The notes beneath the pieces are model-generated. The model saw only the letters and a program-made list of their open reading frames with translations, was not told the DNA's origin and searched no databases. The translations under genes were made by a program, and so were the position numbers. 6,070 nucleotides of DNA, from contig JBASCW010000067.1 of NCBI GenBank assembly GCA_049651845.1, positions 1 to 6,070 on the forward strand, written 5' to 3'. Shown piece by piece: positions 1-6,070 of this stretch (positions are counted from its first letter, which is position 1; each line of letters starts with the position of its first letter). This stretch comes from RBG-16-66-20 sp049651845. GTDB taxonomy: Bacteria; Pseudomonadota; Gammaproteobacteria; Burkholderiales; SG8-39.

Positions 1-879
1 GGCGCCGAGCGCGACCAGCGCCGCGCCCGCAGCGAGCGCGCGAGGGCGCAAGCGCGCGTTGCCCACCGGCGCGAAGTCGGAATCGGCGATCGCCGAGCGC
101 ACTTCGCGCGGCGTCACGCCGTGCGTGTCGCCCGCGAACGCGGCGAGCAGCGCCTTGTCGCAGAGCACGTTGATGCGGCGCGTGAGCCCGCTGGAGGCGC
201 GCGCGATGGCGGCGATCGCCGCGTCGCTGAACAGTTCCGGCCCCTTGTAACCCGCGGTGCGCATGCGAAAGGAGACGTACTTGGCGACCTCGTCGGGTGC
301 GAGCGGCCGCGTGCGGAAACTGTGCGTGATGCGGTCCTTGAGCTGGCGCATCGTCGGCTTGGCGAGCGACTCGTCGAGCTCGGGCTGGCCGAACAGCACG
401 ATCTGCAGCAGCTTGTGGCGGCTCGACTCGAGATTGGACAGCAGGCGCACCTGCTCGAGCGTGTCGTCGGGCATGGCGTGCGCTTCGTCGATCATCACCA
501 CCACGCGCCGCCCGCTCGCGTAGAGCTCGATCAGCTTGGCCTGCAGCTCGCGCAGCGCCGGCACCGCGGGGTCGTTCGCCACCGGCTGGCCGAGCTCCTC
601 GGCGATCGCGTTGAGGATCTCGGAGCGCGAGTACGAGGGATTGGCGAGGAACACCGTCTCGACCTCGTCGGGCAGGCGCTCCATGAGGACGCGGCACAGC
701 ATGGTCTTGCCGCTGCCGATCTCGCCGCTCACCTTGACGATGCCCTCGTCGTGCAGGATCGCGTACTGCAGCCCCTCGAGCGTGGCGCCGCGGTCGGCGC
801 CGTCGAAGAAGAAATCAGGATGCGGCGTGATGCGGAACGGCGGCTCGTTCAGCCCGAAATGGTCGAGGTACAGGGCCAC
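1..879 (-). CDS. ExeA/MshM-like AAA ATPase, partial (C-terminus beyond the left edge)
   Basis: I translated the 293 visible codons by hand from a GTG at 879-877. The N-terminus (YLDHFGLNEPPFRITPHPDF) is the usual ExeA/GspA family opening. A Walker A motif, GEIGSGKT, lies at residues 52-59, and a Walker B, VVVMIDEAH, at about 126-134 with D131 and E132. Further on come the family phrases LLSNLE, LLQIVLFGQPELDE and LKDRITHSFRTRPL. The wording GIVKVSGEIGSGKT followed by LCR, and GPELFSDAAI, is closest to MshM of the MSHA type IV pilus system. The last visible residues (ALAAGAALVALGA) look like the start of a transmembrane helix. Family members usually follow this with a periplasmic part, often a peptidoglycan-binding domain, which cannot be seen here. 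The likely role is energising or organising assembly of a pilus or secretion machine at the inner membrane. It follows the regulator gene after a single spacer codon. The family is near certain; the MshM assignment is by recalled resemblance. Confidence 0.88.
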   Translation of the reverse strand, partial: MALYLDHFGLNEPPFRITPHPDFFFDGADRGATLEGLQYAILHDEGIVKVSGEIGSGKTMLCRVLMERLPDEVETVFLANPSYSRSEILNAIAEELGQPVANDPAVPALRELQAKLIELYASGRRVVVMIDEAHAMPDDTLEQVRLLSNLESSRHKLLQIVLFGQPELDESLAKPTMRQLKDRITHSFRTRPLAPDEVAKYVSFRMRTAGYKGPELFSDAAIAAIARASSGLTRRINVLCDKALLAAFAGDTHGVTPREVRSAIADSDFAPVGNARLRPRALAAGAALVALGA

Positions 880-882
880 CGC

Positions 883-2299
<1,417 letters not shown>

Positions 2300-2328
<29 letters not shown>

Positions 2329-3061
2329 CGCTACGTACGCATTTGAGGAACGCACGCTCGAGGTTGTCCTCGCCGGTGTGGCCGCGCAGGTCCGCAGGCG
2401 CGCCCTGAAAGCGCAGCCGGCCGCGGTCGAGCACGGCGATCGTCGAGCACAGCTCCTCGACGTCCGAAAGCACGTGCGAGGTGAAGAACAGCGTTCGCCC
2501 CGCGCCGTGCAGCCGCGCGAGCACCGCCTTCACTGCGAGGCGCCCGGCCGGATCCAGGCCGCTCATCGGCTCGTCGAGCACGTACAGGTCGCGCTCCTGC
2601 AGGAAGCAGCCCGCGAGCCCGAGCTTCTGCGTCATGCCCTTGGAGAGCTGGCGCACCGGGCGCTCGAGCGCCTGCGGCTCGAGCTCGAGCTCGGCCGCGA
2701 GCGCGGCGGCGCGCCCGGCGTCGAAACGGCCGCCCGCGAGCGACAGCGTCATGGCGAGGAACTCGCGCCCGAGCAGGTAGTAGGGCGGCGCGAAGCGCTC
2801 GGGCAGGTAGGCGAGGCGCGCGCGCGCCGCCGCCTGGCGCGCGTCGCGGCCGAAGATCTCGACGCGCCCGGCGTCGGCGGCGCACAGGTCGAGCGCGCAC
2901 TTGATGAACGTGGTCTTGCCGGCGCCGTTGGCGCCGACCAGCCCGGCGGCGACGCCGGGCGCGAACGCCAGGCTCACGCCGTCCAGCGCGCGGCGCGCGC
3001 CGTAATTCTTCACCAATCCTTGCGTGCGAAGGGCGGCGGCGGTCGCGGAAGCCTGCGTCAT
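2300..3061 (-). CDS. ABC transporter ATP-binding protein (ABC-2/NatA-like), no permease nearby
   Basis: This is a complete nucleotide-binding subunit of 253 residues from ATG 3061. It has Walker A GANGAGKT at 43-50, the signature LSKGM in place of LSGGQ, Walker B LYVLDEP, D-loop SGLDP and the H-loop in FFTSH. The LSKGM signature, the LPERF region after the Q-loop position and the overall length fit ATPases that pair with ABC-2 type permeases (NatA/CcmA-like exporters). The substrate cannot be deduced. A GTG at 3100 would add 13 residues and has an AAAAGG stretch about 8 bases upstream, so it is a real alternative. I prefer the ATG because those 13 residues lie over the promoter-like AT-rich patch and match nothing in the family. 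The gene is first in the minus-strand block and is followed by the regulator, not by a permease. The partner membrane protein must be encoded elsewhere, or the protein may act in another role. Confidence 0.9.
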
Positions 3062-3069
3062 TCGGGCGA

Positions 3070-3075
3070 TACTAT
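3070..3075 (-). promoter_or_regulatory. Possible -10 element for the minus-strand block
   Basis: The minus strand reads TATAGT here, one base from the sigma-70 consensus, in a GC-rich setting. Transcription starting about seven bases further on would begin almost at the ATG at 3061, giving a nearly leaderless mRNA. I see no good -35 hexamer 16-18 bases upstream. This site overlaps the plus-strand TATAAT, and one of the two may simply be the other's reverse image. Confidence 0.25.
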
Positions 3076-3078
3076 AAT
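3073..3078 (+). promoter_or_regulatory. Probable -10 element of the mla operon promoter
   Basis: A perfect TATAAT stands in the only AT-rich patch between the divergent genes, 48 bases before the mlaF start. Transcription would begin near 3085 and leave a leader of about 40 bases. No recognisable TTGACA-like hexamer lies 16-18 bases upstream, so the promoter may be weak or helped by an activator. Position and perfect match are the evidence; activity is inferred. Confidence 0.45.
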
Positions 3079-3126
3079 CCTGCCTTCCGTCGTTACGCAC
3101 CCGCTGTTACCTTTTCTCGATCACCT

Positions 3127-3945
3127 TTGCCCCTCTTGGCCGCCACCCCGATCGTCGAGCTGGACCGCGTCTCGTTCGGCTACGATGCCGCGCGGCCGGT
3201 GCTGCACGGCGTGAGCCTGCGCGTCGCGCCCGGCAGCGTGGTCGGCATCATGGGGCAGTCGGGTTGCGGCAAGACCACGATCCTGCGCATCATCGCCGGC
3301 TGGCTGAAGGCGGGCGCCGGGCGCACCCAGGTGCTCGGCGCCGACGTCGTGCGCCTGGGCGGCGCGGAGATCTTCGCGTTGCGGCGCAAGATGGGCATGC
3401 TGTTCCAGTTCGGCGCGCTGTTCACCGACATGACGGTTTTTGACAACGTCGCCTTCCAGATGCGCGAGCACACCAACCTGCCGGGCGACCTGATCGACGA
3501 CCTGGTGCACCTGAAGCTGGAGGCGGTCGGGCTGCGCGGCGCGGCCCAGCTCATGCCCTCGGCGCTTTCGGGCGGCATGGCGCGGCGCGTGGCGCTCGCG
3601 CGGGCGATCGCGCTCGACCCGCAGCTGATGCTCTACGACGAGCCGTTCACGGGCCTGGACCCGATCTCGCTGGGCGTGATCGCGCGCCTGATCCGCATGC
3701 TGAACGACTCGCTCGGCCAGACCTCGATCGTGGTCAGCCACGACGTCGAGGAGTGCTTCGGCATCGTCGATTACGTGTATTTCGTCTCCGACGGCCGCAT
3801 CGTGGCCGAGGGAAAGCCGGACGACATGCGGCGCTCCGGCGACGACTTCGTAAGGCAGTTCGTGCGAGGCGAGACCGACGGACCGATCCCGTTCCATTAC
3901 CCGGCGCCCGACTACCGGTCGGACCTCGCGGCGGCCGATGGCTGA
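3127..3945 (+). CDS. mlaF: Phospholipid transport ABC ATPase MlaF
   Basis: MlaF is the cytoplasmic ATPase of the MlaFEDB inner-membrane complex, which moves phospholipids between the inner membrane and the periplasmic carrier MlaC to keep the outer membrane asymmetric. The 272-residue protein has Walker A GQSGCGKT at 43-50, the signature LSGGM at 147-151, Walker B with D171 and E172, and the H-loop H205. The stretches MGMLFQFGALFTDMTVFDNVAF, MARRVALARAIALDP and YDEPFTGLDPISLGVIA are diagnostic of MlaF and separate it from generic ABC ATPases. The start is odd: no ATG or GTG lies in frame before Walker A except a GTG at 3211, which would cut off the conserved first strand. That leaves TTG at 3127 or TTG at 3136, neither with a visible Shine-Dalgarno. 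The end overlaps mlaE by 8 bases. MlaF normally needs MlaB for full activity, and mlaB is not in the window. Confidence 0.95.
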   Translation: MPLLAATPIVELDRVSFGYDAARPVLHGVSLRVAPGSVVGIMGQSGCGKTTILRIIAGWLKAGAGRTQVLGADVVRLGGAEIFALRRKMGMLFQFGALFTDMTVFDNVAFQMREHTNLPGDLIDDLVHLKLEAVGLRGAAQLMPSALSGGMARRVALARAIALDPQLMLYDEPFTGLDPISLGVIARLIRMLNDSLGQTSIVVSHDVEECFGIVDYVYFVSDGRIVAEGKPDDMRRSGDDFVRQFVRGETDGPIPFHYPAPDYRSDLAAADG

Positions 3946-4756
3946 GCGCGCACCCGACGGCGGCCTGCTCGGTGCGCTGGGGCGCCTCGGGCACACGGCG
4001 ACCGCCAAGATCTGGCGGCTGGGCTACGCGGCGCGCTTTTTCGTCTACATCCTGCTGCATTCGGGCACCGCGCTGCGCCGCTTCCACCTGACGATCCGCG
4101 AGATCTATTTCGCCGGCGTGCTGTCGCTGATCATCATCCTCGTTTCGGGACTGTTCGTCGGCATGGTGCTCGGCCTGCAGGGCTACGACACGCTGCAGCG
4201 CTACGGCTCGTCCGAGGCGCTCGGCATCCTGGTCGCGCTGTCGCTGGTGCGCGAGCTCGGGCCGGTGGTCGCGGGGCTGCTGTTCGCGAGCCGGGCCGGC
4301 TCGGCGATCACCGCCGAGATCGGCCTCATGAAGGCCACCGAGCAGATCGCCGCGATGGAGATGATGGCGGTCGACCCGATCGCGCGCGTGGTGGCGCCGC
4401 GCTTCTGGGCGGGCGTGATCTCGATGCCCTTGCTTGCCGCGCTGTTTTCCGCCATGGGCATCTTCGGCGGCTACCTGGTAGGCGTGCAGCTGATTGGCGT
4501 GGACGAGGGCGCGTTCTGGTCGCAGATGCAGTCCTCGGTGGACGTGCGCGAGGACATCATGAACGGCGTGATCAAGAGCGTGGTGTTCGGCATCGCGGTG
4601 ACCTGGATCGCCGTGTTCGAGGGTTACGACGCGGCGCCGACCGCCGAAGGGGTGTCCGGGGCGACCACCCGCACCGTGGTGACCTCGTCCCTGGCCATCC
4701 TGGCGCTCGATTTCGTGCTGACCGCGCTGATGTTTACCGGAGGTAACGCAAAATGA
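3938..4756 (+). CDS. mlaE: Phospholipid transport permease MlaE
   Basis: MlaE is the membrane permease of the Mla complex and pairs with MlaF below and the MlaD ring above. The 272-residue protein has an N-terminal region with an interfacial helix (about 24-50). Hydrophobic segments follow at about 57-80, 94-117, 157-186, 209-228 and 246-267, matching the family's five-helix core. The conserved permease motif is clear at 119-147 (RAGSAITAEIGLMKATEQ, then AMEMMAVDP), and the C-terminal phrases GVSGATTRTVV and LDFVLTALMF are typical of MlaE/YrbE. The ATG at 3938 lies inside the last codons of mlaF and has no SD of its own, so it probably depends on ribosomes finishing mlaF. The stop overlaps the start of mlaD by four bases. 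Length is close to the E. coli protein (260 residues), with a slightly longer N-terminus. Confidence 0.96.
   Translation: MAERAPDGGLLGALGRLGHTATAKIWRLGYAARFFVYILLHSGTALRRFHLTIREIYFAGVLSLIIILVSGLFVGMVLGLQGYDTLQRYGSSEALGILVALSLVRELGPVVAGLLFASRAGSAITAEIGLMKATEQIAAMEMMAVDPIARVVAPRFWAGVISMPLLAALFSAMGIFGGYLVGVQLIGVDEGAFWSQMQSSVDVREDIMNGVIKSVVFGIAVTWIAVFEGYDAAPTAEGVSGATTRTVVTSSLAILALDFVLTALMFTGGNAK
4739..4743 (+). promoter_or_regulatory. Strong ribosome binding site for mlaD
   Basis: GGAGG lies nine bases before the mlaD ATG at 4753, inside the end of mlaE. It is the best Shine-Dalgarno in the window and contrasts with mlaF and mlaE, which have none visible. MlaD forms a hexamer while MlaF and MlaE are present as dimers, so stronger initiation here fits the need for more MlaD; that link is inference. 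Confidence 0.75.
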
Positions 4757-5232
4757 AACGCTCTACCATCGACATCTGGGTCGGCGCCTTCGTGGCCGCC
4801 GGCTTCGCCGGGCTGTTGTTTCTGGCACTAAAGGTCGGAAACCTGGCCTCTTTTTCGACCTCCGAGACCTATCAGGTACAGGCCAAGTTTGCTAACATCG
4901 GGGGACTGAAGGTAAGAGCGCCCATCAAGAGCGCCGGCGTGGTGGTCGGGCGGGTGTCGGACATCAGGTTCGACAACGAGAGCTACGAAGCCATCGTCAC
5001 GTTCAACGTTGACGCGCATTACAAGTTTCCGCGCGATACTTCGGCGAAGATCCTGACCTCGGGTCTTCTCGGGGAGCAGTATGTGGGGCTGGAAGCCGGT
5101 GGCGAGGCGGCGATGCTGAAGAGCGGCGAGCGGCTGCGGCTGACGCAGTCGGCGGTGGTGCTGGAAAACCTGATCAGCCAGTTCCTGTTCAACAAGGCGG
5201 CTGAAGGCAAGGACGGCAAGGACAACAAGTAA
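4753..5232 (+). CDS. mlaD: MCE-domain phospholipid-binding protein MlaD
   Basis: MlaD is anchored in the inner membrane and forms a hexameric periplasmic ring whose central tunnel passes lipids between MlaE and MlaC. The 159-residue protein opens with KRSTIDIWVGAFV and a single membrane helix at about 7-27. The MCE domain follows at about 39-116, with FANIGGLKVRAPIKSAGVVVG at 46-66 and LTSGLLGEQYVGLEAGG at 101-117. A conserved helix, TQSAVVLENLISQFLF (131-146), follows and would line the tunnel. The chain ends in a short Lys/Asp/Gly-rich tail (KAAEGKDGKDNK). It is about 24 residues shorter than E. coli MlaD (183), with the loss confined to the variable C-terminus. The ATG overlaps the mlaE stop as ATGA and has a strong SD. 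Base use is somewhat less GC-rich near the 5' end than in the neighbours, without any sign of transfer. Confidence 0.96.
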   Translation: MKRSTIDIWVGAFVAAGFAGLLFLALKVGNLASFSTSETYQVQAKFANIGGLKVRAPIKSAGVVVGRVSDIRFDNESYEAIVTFNVDAHYKFPRDTSAKILTSGLLGEQYVGLEAGGEAAMLKSGERLRLTQSAVVLENLISQFLFNKAAEGKDGKDNK

Positions 5233-5246
5233 CGGTGACGGTGATG

Positions 5247-6070
5247 ATGCGCTGGGCGAGAAATCTGGTGATGGCGCTGCTCCTGTGCGGGGCGGCGGGC
5301 TGCGCCACGACCGCGGGCAGCGACCCGCGCGACCCGCTCGAGGGTTTCAACCGCGCCATGTTCTCGTTCAACGAGGGCTTCGACGAGGCGATCGGCAAGC
5401 CGGTCGCCACCGCCTACCGCGACGTCGTGCCGTCGCCGGTGCGCGGCTGGGTGCGCAATTTCTTCGCCAACCTCGGCGACTTGTGGATCGGATTCAACAA
5501 CCTGATCCAGGGCAAGCCCGCCGACACGGTCACCGACTGGGCGCGCTTCGCGTTGAACAGCACGTTCGGCTTGCTGGGCATCAACGACGTAGCGACCTCG
5601 ATGGGCCTGGAGAAGCACGACGAGGACTTCGGCCAGACGCTCGGCCGCTGGGGCATGGGCGACGGCGCCTACCTGGTGTGGCCATTCTTGGGGTCGAGCT
5701 CGATGCGCGATACCGCCGGCTTAATTCCCGACGTCTACGCCGATCTGGTGGTCCGGCACAGACCGAGCGGCGTGGCCGCTTCGGCCTGGGTGCTGCGCGC
5801 GGTGGGCAAACGCGCCGACCTGCTGGATGCAAGCCGCATCGTGGAGGAAGCCGCGCTCGACAAGTATGTGTTCCTGCGCGATGCCTACCTGCAGCGCCGC
5901 CGCAGCCAGGTCTACGACGGCAACCCGCCGCGCGCGGCACGCGAAGCACCGCGCGCCGAGGCGGAGGAGCCAGTGCCTTCGGCTGCCCAAGCGCCTGCGG
6001 TAGCCACGGAAGCGTCTGCCGTGGCCGCCGCGGCGTCGGCCGCCCGGGAGCATGCGCCGCAGCACGCGGC
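5247..6070 (+). CDS. mlaA: Outer-membrane lipoprotein MlaA (VacJ), partial at the 3' end
   Basis: MlaA sits in the outer membrane, removes mislocalised phospholipids from its outer leaflet and hands them to MlaC. I translated 274 visible codons by hand. A signal peptide (MRWARN, then LVMALLLCGAAG) leads to a lipobox cysteine at residue 19. Family hallmarks follow: DPLEGFNRAMFSFN from 29, RDVVPSPVRGWVRNFFANLGD at 58-78, FALNSTFGLLGINDVA at 101-116, FGQTLGRWGMGDGAYLVWPFLGSSSMRD at 128-155, and RADLLDASRI and LRDAYLQRRR near 189-219. From about 227 the chain turns into an Ala/Pro/Glu-rich tail that is still open at the window edge, so it is already longer than E. coli MlaA (251). The start could also be ATG 5244 or GTG 5241 or 5235; GGTGA at 5234-5238 fits the two ATGs best. 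It begins 14 bases after mlaD and is surely co-transcribed with it. Confidence 0.95.
   Translation, partial: MRWARNLVMALLLCGAAGCATTAGSDPRDPLEGFNRAMFSFNEGFDEAIGKPVATAYRDVVPSPVRGWVRNFFANLGDLWIGFNNLIQGKPADTVTDWARFALNSTFGLLGINDVATSMGLEKHDEDFGQTLGRWGMGDGAYLVWPFLGSSSMRDTAGLIPDVYADLVVRHRPSGVAASAWVLRAVGKRADLLDASRIVEEAALDKYVFLRDAYLQRRRSQVYDGNPPRAAREAPRAEAEEPVPSAAQAPAVATEASAVAAAASAAREHAPQHA

Noticed and set aside
2941..2960. Perfect inverted repeat with 8-base arms (GCCCGGCG / CGCCGGGC) and a GCGA loop
   Set aside because: It lies inside the ABC ATPase gene just before the Walker A codons and has no following T-run, so it is not a terminator. Such GC palindromes arise by chance in this composition.
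3121..4008. 295-codon minus-strand frame opposite mlaF
   Set aside because: It is a compositional mirror of mlaF; the product is Arg/His/Ala-rich and has no domain.
5233..5246. Possible terminator or promoter between mlaD and mlaA
   Set aside because: The gap is only 14 bases and shows nothing but a GGTGA repeat that can serve as a ribosome binding site.
5019..5618. 199-codon minus-strand frame opposite the mlaD/mlaA junction
   Set aside because: It is antisense to two conserved genes and lacks any family resemblance.

Overview
The window is high-GC, fully coding bacterial DNA from a Gram-negative organism. The strongest clue to its origin is the run mlaF-mlaE-mlaD-mlaA, with the lipoprotein gene mlaA directly behind mlaD. 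As far as I recall, this order is common in Betaproteobacteria (Burkholderiales, Rhodocyclales and relatives), whereas Escherichia coli keeps mlaA elsewhere. The residue patterns of all four proteins fit that origin. Genus cannot be told from the sequence alone.

The layout is two divergent gene blocks separated by a very short control region at about 3062-3126. The right block (+ strand, 3127 to the window end) is the maintenance-of-lipid-asymmetry system: the ATPase MlaF, permease MlaE, substrate-binding MCE protein MlaD and outer-membrane lipoprotein MlaA. MlaA runs off the right edge. The genes overlap by 8 and 4 bases and then sit 14 bases apart, so they look like one operon. The periplasmic carrier MlaC and the STAS protein MlaB are not in the window and would be expected downstream.

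The left block (- strand, 3061 down to 1) holds three tightly packed genes. They are an ABC-2-type transporter ATPase with no permease in sight, a sigma-54-dependent response regulator (receiver, AAA+ and Fis-type helix-turn-helix), and an ExeA/MshM-like AAA ATPase that runs off the left edge just as its probable membrane helix begins. The regulator overlaps the ABC gene by 29 bases, and the ATPase starts one codon after the regulator's stop, so translation is probably coupled. The ATPase most resembles MshM of the MSHA pilus system and GspA/ExeA of type II secretion, which suggests a regulated cell-envelope or pilus assembly function.

No RNA genes, mobile elements, CRISPR arrays or factor-independent terminators were found. 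No stretch over 300 bases lacks a gene. Most of the window is ordinary. The points worth a second look are the shared promoter region, the SD-less TTG start of mlaF, the permease-less ABC ATPase inside a regulatory operon, the regulator-ATPase pair, and the low-complexity tail on MlaA.
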